A DNA stretch of 64,000 bases from Francisella sp. SYW-9 (lineage in GTDB: Bacteria; Pseudomonadota; Gammaproteobacteria; Francisellales; Francisellaceae): contig NZ_VXKQ01000009.1 in assembly GCF_008711465.1 (NCBI RefSeq), positions 1-64,000 on the forward strand. Direction: 5' to 3'. Both the position numbers and the translations under genes were made by a program. Positions 19,365-31,145 of this stretch are shown in pieces; the stretch's first letter is position 1, and each line of letters opens with the position of its first letter. The notes under the pieces are model-generated. The model saw only the letters and a list, made by a program, of their open reading frames with translations, made no database searches and had not been told where the DNA came from.

Positions 19365-19829
19365 ATGAAAAAAATCATCTATTTAGGTATTTTTTTATTT
19401 AGTTTACTTTTATTAACAAGCTGCTCAAGTACTGATCCAAACTACTCTGCGAACTCGGTTGGTCAAGTATCACAAGTTGAGCAAGGCAAGATTCTAAACA
19501 TCCAAAAAGTAAATATAAAAGGCTCTGATAATGCTGGTGCTAGAGTTGGTGGATTAGCAGGAGGCCTTGGAGGAGCTCTTGCTGATAGTGGAAACATATT
19601 TACAAGTATCGCTGGATCCATAGGTGGTGCAATAGTTGGTGGCATTGCAGGTGGTGCAACGGAAAAAGCTATCACTTCATCAAAAGGATATCAGTTTACT
19701 ATAAAGCTAAATAACGGAAAGACTTTTGCAATATTACAAGAAGATAATAACAATCTTAGAGTAGGAGACCTTGTAACTGTATATATGTTAGGTAACAACA
19801 CTAGAATAGTTCCCGCTAAATCAAACTAA
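19365..19829 (+). CDS. slyB: SlyB/Pcp-type glycine-zipper outer-membrane lipoprotein
   Basis: This 154-residue protein has a lipoprotein signal with Cys20 (LLLLTSC). Residues 56-101 form a glycine-zipper hairpin (GARVGGLAGGLGGALADSG, then GSIGGAIVGGIAGGATEKA). A beta-rich domain follows (GYQFTIKLNNGKTFAILQ, LRVGDLVTVY). This is the layout of SlyB/Pcp outer-membrane lipoproteins, which help outer-membrane stability. It sits 9 bp after wrbA with SD AAGGAA. Confidence 0.85.
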   Translation: MKKIIYLGIFLFSLLLLTSCSSTDPNYSANSVGQVSQVEQGKILNIQKVNIKGSDNAGARVGGLAGGLGGALADSGNIFTSIAGSIGGAIVGGIAGGATEKAITSSKGYQFTIKLNNGKTFAILQEDNNNLRVGDLVTVYMLGNNTRIVPAKSN

Positions 19830-19905
19830 TTAATTATATATTTTCATAATTTTTTATTTTATATATACTAATTTAATAAACTATTTTTTATGGAAATATA
19901 AATTC

Positions 19906-21135
19906 ATGTATAAACAAAGAGCAACAAAGCTAGGCTTAAGCATATGGTTTATCTGTGCCTTCTTCTATGCTTTAGAATATTTTGTAAGATCATCAACCGG
20001 AGCTTTGCTCGTTGGTTTCACAAATGAACCATATAACTTAACTATAGCATCTACAGCCTTGTTTAGTTCATCATTTTATTGGGCGTATATGATATCGCAA
20101 ATACCTGCGGGTATTCTTGTTGATAAGTTTGGTGTTAAAAAAGTTATGATCGCTAGTTCTAGTATCTTCTCTATTGCTATGCTTGTTGCTTCATTTGCTC
20201 ATTCTGAAGAGGTTTTGATTATATATAGAGTTCTTGCTGGTTTTGGTGGTGGGTTTGCCATCTTATGTGCTATCAAATCTATAGCAATATGGCTACCAAA
20301 TAGACTTTTCCCTGCTTTTACTGGCCTAACTCAATTTATACTATATATAGGAGCTACTCTTTCTGCAGCACCTTTAGTGTTTCTATCAAACTATCTGAGT
20401 ATTTCTCAAATTATGGCAATGATATTTATAATATCGTTTATTGTTTTGCTATTTAGTATTTTTGCTATAAGAATACATCCTGAATACAGAAAAGAAAATA
20501 TACAGAAAAAACAAAGCAATGAAACACTTAAAGATATAATATCTGTTATACAGAATAAACAAATATGGCTGAATGGACTCTACTGTTTTACTATCTATGG
20601 CACAACAGTTTTATTTGCTGATCTATGGGGAGTTAGATATTTAACCTTATATGGCTTTCCCAAAGAAGTAGCTGGCCTTTGTACATCTTTAATTTTTATC
20701 GGAGTATGTCTTGCTAGCCCGTTATGGGGAATTCTAGCTTCAATAAAAGATGGTGAAAGAAGATTTTTAATGATCTCACCAATAATTGGGCTTTTTGTTG
20801 TAACATATCTAATATTTATTAATCACAATATAACTATAGCCTTCATATTATGTATTTTATTTGGAGCATCTCAAGCTGTTCATGTACTTAACTACTCAGC
20901 ACTTAGAAATACAGTATCAGCAACCCAAATAGCGACAGGTCTAGCTGTTGTTAATATGTTTTTACCATTAAGTGGTGGAGTATTGCAACCTTTGACGGGT
21001 GGCATTATTACCCATCTAAAGCAAAACCTTGGATATACACCATTACAATCATTCCAAATAACTCTAATATTTATCCCTGTGCTAATGATTCTTTCTTTTA
21101 TCATCGCATTATTTATAAAAGATTCTAAAGACTAA
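19906..21135 (+). CDS. MFS transporter, possibly of the Francisella phagosomal-transporter type
   Basis: This 409-residue, 12-segment MFS protein has motif A (GILVDKFGVKKVMIASS, about residues 69-85). The N-terminus (FICAFFYALEYFVRSSTG) and a long first half resemble the Fpt/Pht subgroup, which imports amino acids or nucleosides in intracellular Francisella and Legionella. That subgroup call is from recollection and is only moderately secure. It stands alone, with 76 bp and 73 bp of AT-rich gap on either side. Confidence 0.7.
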   Translation: MYKQRATKLGLSIWFICAFFYALEYFVRSSTGALLVGFTNEPYNLTIASTALFSSSFYWAYMISQIPAGILVDKFGVKKVMIASSSIFSIAMLVASFAHSEEVLIIYRVLAGFGGGFAILCAIKSIAIWLPNRLFPAFTGLTQFILYIGATLSAAPLVFLSNYLSISQIMAMIFIISFIVLLFSIFAIRIHPEYRKENIQKKQSNETLKDIISVIQNKQIWLNGLYCFTIYGTTVLFADLWGVRYLTLYGFPKEVAGLCTSLIFIGVCLASPLWGILASIKDGERRFLMISPIIGLFVVTYLIFINHNITIAFILCILFGASQAVHVLNYSALRNTVSATQIATGLAVVNMFLPLSGGVLQPLTGGIITHLKQNLGYTPLQSFQITLIFIPVLMILSFIIALFIKDSKD

Positions 21136-21208
21136 AACATACTTCTTTACTATATATTTTTTTTATTCTATTATTTGTCGTAATGTTTTCTAACAAAAAT
21201 AGAAATCC

Positions 21209-22129
21209 ATGAAAAAGATTATCTTAATAGTTGCTGTAATTATTGTTATACTTGCTTTATTGATTATAAATTTCCTACCTAATGAAAAGCCCTTAACGAC
21301 TAAAGGGTTTCATGATATAGATGTTGTAGCTGCTGAAAACCAATATGGTAGTGTGGCTCAGCTAATAGGTGGCACAAATGTTAAAGTCACAAATATAATT
21401 AACAATGCTGATGGAGACCCTCATACATTTATCTCCTCTGTTAAAAATGCAAAACTACTAGCTGATGCTGATGTAATTATATACAATGGCGCAGATTATG
21501 ACTCTTGGATACAACCTATTTTAAAAAGCAATACAAATGCTGAAATCATTAAGGTACAAGATCTTGAGAGCTATCCCCAAACCTCAAAATTTGGCATAAA
21601 TCCTCACCTTTGGTATAACCCTAAAACATTTCCTGCACTTGCAACTAAATTAAAAGATGTTTTCATCAAAAAAGATCCTAACGATAAAAGCCTATATGAG
21701 AAAAATTATGCAACTTTTAATCATAAATATGAAAAAGTATATGAGTTAGTTAAGCAAATAAGACAAAACTATAAAGGCACCCCTGTTACAGCAACAGAAC
21801 CTCTTTTTGGCTATATGGCAAATGCTCTAGGTTTAGATATGAAAGGTCTAGCATTCCAATGGGTAATAATGAATGACTCTGAACCAAGCCCACAGATGAT
21901 GATAAACTATCAAAAGCTTTTTAATGACAAAGAAGTTAAAGTCCTATTTTATAATGAACAAGTTACTGATAACGTTACACATAAGATCTTAGAAGTCGCA
22001 AGTCAAAATGAGATTCCTGTAGTTGGTATCACAGAAACAATGCCTACTACTGATAATGCTATTGACTGGATGATAAACACATTACAAGCAACCGCAACCG
22101 TTCTAGAACAATCTAAGAATATAAAATGA
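21209..22129 (+). CDS. Zn/Mn-type ABC importer, substrate-binding protein
   Basis: This 306-residue cluster A-I metal-binding protein has an uncleaved-looking N-terminal hydrophobic anchor (residues 3-22, no lipobox Cys). Metal-ligand His residues sit in GDPHTFISSV (near 70) and INPHLWYNP (near 136), followed by ATEPLFGYMA and LFYNEQVTD in the C-lobe. There is no His-rich loop as in E. coli ZnuA, so Zn and Mn cannot be told apart. It overlaps the ATPase gene by 4 bp (ATGA). Confidence 0.88.
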   Translation: MKKIILIVAVIIVILALLIINFLPNEKPLTTKGFHDIDVVAAENQYGSVAQLIGGTNVKVTNIINNADGDPHTFISSVKNAKLLADADVIIYNGADYDSWIQPILKSNTNAEIIKVQDLESYPQTSKFGINPHLWYNPKTFPALATKLKDVFIKKDPNDKSLYEKNYATFNHKYEKVYELVKQIRQNYKGTPVTATEPLFGYMANALGLDMKGLAFQWVIMNDSEPSPQMMINYQKLFNDKEVKVLFYNEQVTDNVTHKILEVASQNEIPVVGITETMPTTDNAIDWMINTLQATATVLEQSKNIK

Positions 22130-22803
22130 TAAAATGCTCAAATCTAGTTATTGGATATAATAAACCAATAACATCCCCTCTAAATCTAGAGATCCCAACT
22201 AATTCATGGGTAGGTATCGTTGGTAAAAATGGTATTGGCAAGTCTACTTTTTTAAAAACTCTTTTAGGTAAAATACCAAGCATCTCAGGGGAAATAACTA
22301 TAAATAACTCAAAAATAGATATCGATGGTATTAGCTATATTCCTCAAGAAAGAGAAATAAACTTTGAAGAAAAAACATCCGGATACACTCTAATAAAATA
22401 TAGTTATAAGCCAAAATCTTGGGGATTACCATTATTCAATAGTGAGTTTAAAAAGAAGCTCGAATATCTTATTGAGCTAACACAAACTAAAGACTATATA
22501 CACAACCCTTTCAAAACCCTCTCAGGCGGACAAAAAAAGCGTATATATCTAATTCAAGCACTTATAAATGAACCCAAAGTACTACTCTTAGATGAACCAT
22601 TATCTGACCTTGACCCTGATGCAAAACAAAAGTTTATCGCTTGTCTTAAAGAGATTCATAAAAAAGAGAATATTACCCTTTTAATAATATCTCATGATAT
22701 GAAAGAAATTAGTTCGCAGCTAGATGCCTTTATTCATTTTAAAGATGGTAAGTGTCACTATTGTAATGAAATGCCATGCCTACAGGAGGATATCTGTGTT
22801 TAA
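22126..22803 (+). CDS. Zn/Mn-type ABC importer, ATP-binding protein
   Basis: This 225-residue ABC ATPase has Walker A GKNGIGKST near 34-42, Q-loop IPQERE, signature LSGGQKKR near 127, Walker B VLLLDEP and the switch His in ISHD. It ends with a small Cys/His-containing tail (CHYCNEMPCLQEDIC) that could bind metal. That tail overlaps the Shine-Dalgarno of the permease gene. Cytoplasmic subunit of the importer. Confidence 0.92.
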   Translation: MIKCSNLVIGYNKPITSPLNLEIPTNSWVGIVGKNGIGKSTFLKTLLGKIPSISGEITINNSKIDIDGISYIPQEREINFEEKTSGYTLIKYSYKPKSWGLPLFNSEFKKKLEYLIELTQTKDYIHNPFKTLSGGQKKRIYLIQALINEPKVLLLDEPLSDLDPDAKQKFIACLKEIHKKENITLLIISHDMKEISSQLDAFIHFKDGKCHYCNEMPCLQEDICV

Positions 22804-23593
22804 CTATACTTTTATGATATATGCTTTTGTTGCCGGAACTATAATAGCCATTATATGTGGAATCATTAGTTTTTTTGTTATTATTAGAAGGCTATCTTTT
22901 GCTTCACATGCTTTGGGACATATTAGTCTAACAGGCGCTTCAGGTGCTGTCTTACTTAATCTCTCTGCTATGACTGGTCAGCTTTTCATAAACCTAATCG
23001 CAGGGATCCTTATGGGTGCTTTTGGTGATAAGATCAAAAAAAATGATATCGCTATTGGAATCGTTTTAACATTTTTCCTGGGGTTGGGAACATACTTTTT
23101 ATTTTTATATCAAAGTGGCTACTCTGGCTCTGTAATGTCAATACTTGTTGGAAATATACTTACAGTTAGTCTTGAGCAGATATATATTTTATTTGGGCTA
23201 GCTATCTTCACAATAGTAACTCTTGCAATGATTGCAAGGCCATTATTTATATCCTCTATCGATCCAGTATTTGCCGAGTCTAAGAAAGTTCCTAATAAAC
23301 TTTTATCTATTCTTCTTTTTGTTTGTATTGCTATAACTGTATCTATGGCTTGTCAAGTTGTAGGAATATTATTAGTCTTTTCACTTCTTATTGGTCCTGC
23401 AGCAATCGCAACACAATGGGTTGATGGCTTTTATAAACCTATTGCTCTTAGTACTATAATCTCTGTACTTACAGTTTGGTCTGGGATAATTGCTGCTTAT
23501 TATATAAATGTACCAATTAGTTTCTTTATAACTACAATTATTTGTTGCTTATATTTAATAAGTATTACAAAAAATAAGCTAACTATAATTTAG
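22796..23593 (+). CDS. Zn/Mn-type ABC importer, permease (GTG start)
   Basis: This ABC-3 family permease has about eight membrane segments, with ASHALGHISLTGASGA near 38-53 and VGILLVFSLLIGPAAIA near 190-206. I set the start at GTG 22796 because AGGAGGA lies at 22784-22790, 5 nt upstream, and the protein then begins VFNYTFMIYAF with a proper first helix (265 residues). A longer frame from 22724 would overlap the ATPase by 80 bp and adds a non-membrane leader. The overlap with the ATPase stop is 8 bp. Confidence 0.88.
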   Translation: MFNYTFMIYAFVAGTIIAIICGIISFFVIIRRLSFASHALGHISLTGASGAVLLNLSAMTGQLFINLIAGILMGAFGDKIKKNDIAIGIVLTFFLGLGTYFLFLYQSGYSGSVMSILVGNILTVSLEQIYILFGLAIFTIVTLAMIARPLFISSIDPVFAESKKVPNKLLSILLFVCIAITVSMACQVVGILLVFSLLIGPAAIATQWVDGFYKPIALSTIISVLTVWSGIIAAYYINVPISFFITTIICCLYLISITKNKLTII

Positions 23594-23679
23594 AAAATAG
23601 TGAAAATCTGTCCTTAAATTAAGAACTAAAAAGTAGATTTAGACTCAATTTTTTTAGCAAAGAATTTTTATAATTCAAC

Positions 23680-26600
23680 TCAGATTTCATCATTGAGTTT
23701 ATCAATAATATTACGTTGCTCTTTTTGTTTTTTCACAACAGCAGATTTATCAGTTGCTAGTAGCATATAAATAACAGGTAAAACAAATAATGAAAATATT
23801 GCCCCAATAATTAAACCACTAAAAATAACTATTCCAATACAATTACGGCTAACAGCGCCAGCGCCTGATGAGATTACTAGAGGGATTACTCCAACCGACA
23901 TTGCCATAACCGTCATTAATATAGGACGTAATCGCTGTGATCCTGATTTTATAATAGCATCATACTTACTCATACCTTGTTTTATTTGTAATTCATTAGC
24001 AAACTCAACAACTAAAATACCCTGCTTAGAAATTAGTCCAATTAATGTTATCAGACCAAGCTCTGTATATATATTAAGAGACGCCCAACTAGCGTTGAAA
24101 TTCTGATAAATATATAAAGGTAGTAAAGCTCCTGAAATAGCCATAGGTACCGTAACCAAAATAATTAACGCATCTATAAAACTTCCAAACTGAGCAGCCA
24201 ATGCCAAAAATATCATAACAATCGCAAATGCAAATGCAATCATCATGGTATTACCATTCTGAAGATATGTTCTAGCTTGACCAGAATAAGTATAAGAATA
24301 GCCTTTAGGTAACAGAGTTTTAGCTAACTTATTCATATATGCTATGGCATCACTAGTGGTTATACCTCTAGCTGTCACCGCGGATATCGTAGCTGAATTT
24401 AGTTGCTGGAACGTATTCAAACTTGATGGACGTCCGTATGTTTTAAAATTAACGATAGACGATAACGGAACCTGATTTCTTAAAGTATTATTACTATTTG
24501 AATCTGTTTTTATATAGATATTACCTAATTGCTCAGTCGTTTGTATCTGCTTTCTAACTAATCTTGGTATAACTTCAAAGCTATACCCATCTAAATAAAA
24601 ATAATTTAAATACCCTTCTGAATATGAATAACCTAAAGTCCTAGCAATATCACTCATAGTTATACCCATAATATTTGCTTTATTTCTGTCAACATTAATA
24701 TTAATATTTGCATCATCAAAGATAAGGTCACTATTAGCAAAAACAAATAATCCACTTTTCTTCATCTTTTCAACTACTTTATTAGCAATACTATTTAGAG
24801 CTGGGTAGTCATATGATGTTTCTATAACAAACTGCATTGACGGTCCCCGAGGAATACCAGGTAAAGAAGGAGGTTGAATCACAAATAAACTCAACCCTGG
24901 AATCATAGATATATCTGACTGTATTTTTGCTGCTTCCTCTGCTTCAGTAGTTTTTCGCTTACTCCAGTCAGTCATAATAAACCCTTGAAAAACTATAGAG
25001 GAACTCATGACTCCATCAAGCTCAAATACATTTTTTTTATTTGGCTCTTTATCAAGAACTTTATATAATGCTGAACTAAATTTATCTAAATAGTTAAGTC
25101 CCGCAGTTGAAGGAGCTTGACCCATAACCCCTATAAAGCCTTGATCCTCAGCCGGATCTAACTCAGATTTGATATTTGAAAACATATAAAAACAGCTCAA
25201 TAATATAATAACAGCACAAATGATAATTGCTTTTTTTGTCCCTAATACAAACTCAAGAGAAGCCTTATATTTAGCTGTAATATATCTAAATAACTTTCCA
25301 AGAAATATTGCAAACTTGGTATCCATAGATTTTTCATTAAGAATCTTTGAGCACAGCATAGGTGATAAAGTATATGCAACAATGCCTGAAATAATCACTG
25401 AAGAAGCTAATGAGTAAGCAAACTCTGTAAACAGTTTCCCCGTATAACCATTCATAAAGCCAATAGGTATATAAACAATAACTAGAGTTAGTGTCATTAA
25501 AATAATAGGATTAGCTATTTCTCTCGCCCCCTTTATAGCAGCTGCAAAAGGAGATAGCTTATATTCTTCAATATTACGATAAATATTCTCTAAAACAACT
25601 ATTGCATCATCAACCACTAAACCGATTGCTAAAATTACAGCTAGCAGAGTTAAAAGATTAATAGAAAATCCCATCAAAGTCATTAAGAAAAAAGATCCAA
25701 CTACTGATAAAGGTATAGCAATCAAAGGTATTATGATTGCTCTTAATGACCCTAAAAATAAAAATAATACTATCGACACAATAATAATTGCTTCAGCTAA
25801 TGTTTTTATAACTTCATCAATGGAGTCTCGGATATATTTTGAACTATTATAAGCGACCGATACATTTAACCCTTTTGGCATCGTTCTCTTAAGGTCTGGC
25901 AATTGTTTAATAATATTACTAACAACATCTAGTTGATTAGCATTAGATGCCACCACAATACCTGCCTGAACTGCATCTTTACCATTAATCTTAACGGAGT
26001 AATTATACGTTTGTGATCCAAGACTTACTTTTGCAACATCTCCCAGTCTAACTAACTGTTTCCCAGACTTCTTAATGACAAGATTTCTATAATCTTTTGC
26101 TTGCGTTAAGCTTGTTTTAGGACTTAATACATAATCTAAATAAGGTCCTTTTAAATTTCCTCCTGCTGTAATTAAGCTATTCGCTTCTATACTTGCAGCA
26201 ATATCAGATGTCGTTACGCCATATTTTGCCATCAATTTAGTATTTGGGAAAACACGCATTGCATATGGCTTATCACCCCATGAATTAACAGATGAAACAC
26301 CTCCTTCTGCCATAATCTTAGGTGTGAAAACATTATCTACATAAGCTGAGATTGCTGATGGCGTTAATGTATCACTTGTAAAAGCTAAAACAAGTGCTGG
26401 AAAATTATCTGCTGGATTTAGCTGTATATTCGGTGACTGAGCATTTGCCGGTAGCTGATTTGATACCGCATTTACATACTGTACTACTTGAGATAATGTA
26501 GTATCTGGATCAAAACCAAATTTCACATATATCGTAATTGTACTAGTTCCTAAGGTTGAGGATGATGTCATGTAATCAATACCATCAGCCTTTGAAACAG

Positions 26601-26808
26601 ATGCCTCTAATTTACGTGTTATAAATGCTTGCATAGTGCTTGGATCAGCACCATAATATGAGGTTGTAATAGTAATATTTGCAGAGTTTACGTAAGGAAA
26701 TTCTCTAACCTGTAAGTTAAAATAACACCCTATACCAACTATCAATATCATTAAACTTAGTGATATTGATAATACCGGCTTTGTTATAAATATATCAATA
26801 AACTTCAT
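23680..26808 (-). CDS. acrB: RND multidrug efflux pump, inner-membrane transporter
   Basis: This 1042-residue HAE1-type RND protein has two repeated halves, each with a large periplasmic loop. The proton-relay Asp pair is in GLVVDDAIVVLENIYR near residue 400, and the second half has GLISKQGILVVEFANELQ. The N-terminus (FIDIFITKPVLSISLSLMILIVG) is typical. It works with the fusion protein encoded directly upstream and an outer-membrane channel not found here. The genes abut (ATG at the stop), so they form an operon. Confidence 0.93.
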   Translation of the reverse strand: MKFIDIFITKPVLSISLSLMILIVGIGCYFNLQVREFPYVNSANITITTSYYGADPSTMQAFITRKLEASVSKADGIDYMTSSSTLGTSTITIYVKFGFDPDTTLSQVVQYVNAVSNQLPANAQSPNIQLNPADNFPALVLAFTSDTLTPSAISAYVDNVFTPKIMAEGGVSSVNSWGDKPYAMRVFPNTKLMAKYGVTTSDIAASIEANSLITAGGNLKGPYLDYVLSPKTSLTQAKDYRNLVIKKSGKQLVRLGDVAKVSLGSQTYNYSVKINGKDAVQAGIVVASNANQLDVVSNIIKQLPDLKRTMPKGLNVSVAYNSSKYIRDSIDEVIKTLAEAIIIVSIVLFLFLGSLRAIIIPLIAIPLSVVGSFFLMTLMGFSINLLTLLAVILAIGLVVDDAIVVLENIYRNIEEYKLSPFAAAIKGAREIANPIILMTLTLVIVYIPIGFMNGYTGKLFTEFAYSLASSVIISGIVAYTLSPMLCSKILNEKSMDTKFAIFLGKLFRYITAKYKASLEFVLGTKKAIIICAVIILLSCFYMFSNIKSELDPAEDQGFIGVMGQAPSTAGLNYLDKFSSALYKVLDKEPNKKNVFELDGVMSSSIVFQGFIMTDWSKRKTTEAEEAAKIQSDISMIPGLSLFVIQPPSLPGIPRGPSMQFVIETSYDYPALNSIANKVVEKMKKSGLFVFANSDLIFDDANININVDRNKANIMGITMSDIARTLGYSYSEGYLNYFYLDGYSFEVIPRLVRKQIQTTEQLGNIYIKTDSNSNNTLRNQVPLSSIVNFKTYGRPSSLNTFQQLNSATISAVTARGITTSDAIAYMNKLAKTLLPKGYSYTYSGQARTYLQNGNTMMIAFAFAIVMIFLALAAQFGSFIDALIILVTVPMAISGALLPLYIYQNFNASWASLNIYTELGLITLIGLISKQGILVVEFANELQIKQGMSKYDAIIKSGSQRLRPILMTVMAMSVGVIPLVISSGAGAVSRNCIGIVIFSGLIIGAIFSLFVLPVIYMLLATDKSAVVKKQKEQRNIIDKLNDEI

Positions 26809-28178
26809 TATGTATTACCTTGTGTATCAAGTACATTATTGTTCAGTTTGATATTATTATTGATAATTGTATAGTCTCCATCTTGTAGCTTATTCTGACC
26901 AGAGGTTGCTATAATATCTCCCACTCTAATTCCTGAAACGACAGCCAAATTATTGTGTGTATATAAGACTTTAACTTCTACTTGTTTTGCCTTATATAAT
27001 ATTTTATTAGAATGAATCGTACCTAACTGTCCTTTTGATAAATCAGTCCATGATGCTTTTTTAATAGAACCATCTTTATTTTTTTGAGGTTCTAATACAT
27101 ACACAAACTGACCATAAATATTATAACTAATAGCATTTCTTTGAACTACTATAGCTTTTTTTACAGTAGGTAAGTTCACAGATACACTTACAAACATTCC
27201 AGGTAAAACCTTTTTATCTTTATTGCTGTAAGTAGCTCTTACTGTAACTGACCTATTTGAAGGATCAACATATGAATCAATAGCTATAATCTTAGCAGTA
27301 AAAGTTTTATCCTTTATTGCATCTGTCGTAAATTCAATCTTATCACCAAGGCTAATATCATCAACCCTATTTTGTGGAACCTGAAAATCAATATATACTG
27401 GTGTAATATTAGTTAAAGTGCCTGCACTGTCTCCACTTTTAAAATAATCTCCAAGATTAATTTTTCTAATTCCAATCCTACCACTAAAAGGCGCTCTAAC
27501 TTGCTTAAATGCAATCTGAGACTCAACATTTTGCACATCTGCTAAAGCAGATAAATAAGCTGACTCAGCCTGGTCAGCCTCCTCTTTTGAAACAGCTTTC
27601 TCCTTAACAAGACGTAAATTTCTATCACTTGTTATCTTTGCAAGCTTCAGTGCTATTAGCTTAGATTTAAGCTCAGCTTTTAGTTGACTAGTATCAAGTT
27701 CAAATAGTAAATCACCCTTCTTAACATCTTTACCACTAGAGAAATTAATCTTAGTAACTATACCACTAGACTGTGATGAAATTTTTGTTTCCTGTAATGC
27801 GCTTATTTGTCCAATAGTATTAAATATATTTTTCCAATTAGACTGCTTAGCAGTCTCACTCGTTGATACAGTTGGCTGTGGAATATATCCCGCCATTTTT
27901 TTAGCTGCTACATAATTAACAGACTCAGAAAAAACAAATGCTCCACCAAATATTACCAATACAAAAACAACAAATGCTACCGATGCAACTTTTTTATTTT
28001 TTAATTTATGTAGCTTTGATTTAATCAAATTAGTATTAATAATAAAATATACAAAAGCTATAATTGCTAATAAATCATTAACAAAGACTTTTAGTAGAAC
28101 TATAACTATAATTGCAAAAATAAAATAGTTAACTTTACTAGAATAAATCTTATCTTTAATTTTTTTAAAATTCGTCAT
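26808..28178 (-). CDS. acrA: RND efflux periplasmic adaptor with extra N-terminal membrane segments
   Basis: This 456-residue membrane-fusion protein has lipoyl half-motifs (SSGIVTKINFSSGKDVKKGDLLFEL and VRAPFSGRIGIRKINLGDYF), a short helical hairpin with EKAVSKEEADQAE, then beta-barrel and membrane-proximal domains (VLPGMFVSVSVNLP). It has about 75 extra residues at the N-terminus with two added hydrophobic stretches (about 15-33 and 34-47) before the usual anchor at 66-84. Common adaptors have one anchor or a lipid. An internal Met start is not evident, since none lies just before the anchor. Confidence 0.88.
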   Translation of the reverse strand: MTNFKKIKDKIYSSKVNYFIFAIIVIVLLKVFVNDLLAIIAFVYFIINTNLIKSKLHKLKNKKVASVAFVVFVLVIFGGAFVFSESVNYVAAKKMAGYIPQPTVSTSETAKQSNWKNIFNTIGQISALQETKISSQSSGIVTKINFSSGKDVKKGDLLFELDTSQLKAELKSKLIALKLAKITSDRNLRLVKEKAVSKEEADQAESAYLSALADVQNVESQIAFKQVRAPFSGRIGIRKINLGDYFKSGDSAGTLTNITPVYIDFQVPQNRVDDISLGDKIEFTTDAIKDKTFTAKIIAIDSYVDPSNRSVTVRATYSNKDKKVLPGMFVSVSVNLPTVKKAIVVQRNAISYNIYGQFVYVLEPQKNKDGSIKKASWTDLSKGQLGTIHSNKILYKAKQVEVKVLYTHNNLAVVSGIRVGDIIATSGQNKLQDGDYTIINNNIKLNNNVLDTQGNT

Positions 28179-28521
28179 TATATACGTATTATGTCAATCT
28201 TTTATAGGTATTCTAAAGTTCAAGTAGTTTAGTATTTTTCTTAAAAAATGTATTTAATTATCTAGCATTTTTCTTCCCAGAGCTTATCTATTACATACTA
28301 GATGCTCCTATATTTACGAATCAGAGGCTATTTAAATCACTTCTATCTGAGGTATATTTCCTCATATTAACACGACCTAATAATGCATTATATAAACTCG
28401 TTAATTACACATATACTTTTATTTATTAACATCTATAACCTTGTTAACTATAAATACTATTTATTTTATTGATATTATACGTTTATAATTATGCTAACTT
28501 TATTATAAAACTGTATATAAA
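28179..28521. other. 343-bp divergent intergenic region
   Basis: This AT-rich gap between the RND operon (minus) and the dienelactone hydrolase gene (plus) must hold both promoters. TGAGG-N7-CCTCA makes a small dyad near 28349-28365. Several TATAAT-like boxes lie near 28480-28505 ahead of the hydrolase. No convincing gene is seen in it, and no regulator gene adjoins the pump. Confidence 0.5.
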
Positions 28522-29247
28522 ATGATAATAACCAAAGAAATTGAATATCGTGGTGATGGTGTATTATTAAAAGGATTTTACGCATACCCTGAGAGAGGCT
28601 CACACTTACCTGCTGTCCTAATAGCACCAACATGGGCTGGTCGAGATAAGTTTGCTTGTGACAAAGCAATTGCAATGGCAAAAAAAGGCTATCTTGGCTT
28701 TGCTATAGATCTTTATGGAGACGCTAAAGTAGGCTCTTCAAAAGAAGAAAATGCTAGTTTAATGAATTCATTGCTAGAAGATAAATATGCTCTTATGACA
28801 AGACTTAGAACAGCATATAGCGTTGTTAAGAAACTACCGAAAGTAGATAAGTCAAATATCTCAGCAATTGGGTTCTGCTTTGGAGGCAAATGTGTGCTAG
28901 ATATGGCTAGATCTAACGTGCCATTAAAAGCAGTAATAAGTTTTCATGGTCTACTTGAATCTACTATTGTCAAAGAACAAAATATCGATACTAAAATACT
29001 AGTGTTGCACGGCTACAATGACCCAATGGTACCTCCTGAGCGAGTTAACAAGTTTCAACAAGAGATGGATAAACGTAAAGCTGAATGGCAATTGCACACT
29101 TTTGGTAATACATATCACGCATTTACAAACCCAAATGCTAATGATCCTGAATTTGGTGCAGTTTTTAATGCGACATCAAATAAAAGAGCTTGGAAATTAG
29201 CAGAAGATTTTCTTAGAGAAACATTTAATAGTGGATACCCATTCTAG
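28522..29247 (+). CDS. Dienelactone hydrolase family protein
   Basis: This 241-residue alpha/beta hydrolase has the nucleophile elbow GFCFGG (Cys near residue 119, as in dienelactone hydrolase). The acid is in LHGYNDPMVPPE and the catalytic His in NTYHAFTNP. The N-terminus (YRGDGVLLKGFYAYPE) fits the subfamily often annotated as carboxymethylenebutenolidase, although most members have unknown substrates. It is convergent with hpt, 12 bp away. Confidence 0.9.
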   Translation: MIITKEIEYRGDGVLLKGFYAYPERGSHLPAVLIAPTWAGRDKFACDKAIAMAKKGYLGFAIDLYGDAKVGSSKEENASLMNSLLEDKYALMTRLRTAYSVVKKLPKVDKSNISAIGFCFGGKCVLDMARSNVPLKAVISFHGLLESTIVKEQNIDTKILVLHGYNDPMVPPERVNKFQQEMDKRKAEWQLHTFGNTYHAFTNPNANDPEFGAVFNATSNKRAWKLAEDFLRETFNSGYPF

Positions 29248-29259
29248 GGTTTAGAGAAT

Positions 29260-29793
29260 TTACTTAATAAGACCAATATATGGAAGCTCACGATACTTTT
29301 CATCGAAGTCTAGACCATAGCCAACAATGAATTTATCTTCGATTTCAAAACATACATAATCAAGATCAACTTCTCTTTCTAACCTTGCAGGCTTAAATAA
29401 TAAAGTTGCAAACTTTAAAGTCTTAGGGTTGTACTTATTAATACCATCTTTTAACTTATGATAAGTATGTCCAGTATCAACAATATCTTCAACTATTATA
29501 ATATTTTTATCTTTAACGAACTCCTCTTTAAGAGATGTTTCTGTCAAAGTTACCTCACCAGAACTCTTTGTTCCCGAACCATAAGATGATGCAGTAATAA
29601 ATTGTGTTCTTAAGTCAATTCTTAACTTTCTCACCAGGTCCGCAAAGAACATAAAAGATCCTTTTAAAACACATACAAGAGTAACCTCTTGACCTGAATA
29701 ATCTTGATTGATCTCTTCAGCTAGTTTAGTAACAGCATCTTCAAGCTGTTGTGATGTTATATAAACGTCAGTATTTTCTGCAGAATAACTCAT
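29260..29793 (-). CDS. hpt: Hypoxanthine phosphoribosyltransferase
   Basis: I start this protein at ATG 29793 (177 residues, [11 protein letters not shown]). This start has an AAAGG Shine-Dalgarno and lies 4 bp after the purA stop; the longer frame to 29853 would overlap purA. It has the PRPP-binding motif [14 protein letters not shown] and an early [10 protein letters not shown] loop. It salvages hypoxanthine (and often guanine) to IMP/GMP using PRPP. It is downstream of purA in one operon, which links de novo AMP synthesis with salvage. Confidence 0.92.
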   Translation of the reverse strand: MSYSAENTDVYITSQQLEDAVTKLAEEINQDYSGQEVTLVCVLKGSFMFFADLVRKLRIDLRTQFITASSYGSGTKSSGEVTLTETSLKEEFVKDKNIIIVEDIVDTGHTYHKLKDGINKYNPKTLKFATLLFKPARLEREVDLDYVCFEIEDKFIVGYGLDFDEKYRELPYIGLIK

Positions 29794-29797
29794 AAAT

Positions 29798-31105
<1,308 letters not shown>

Positions 31106-31145
31106 TTAAAATTTAGATGTATATTATGGTAATATATTAGCGAGC

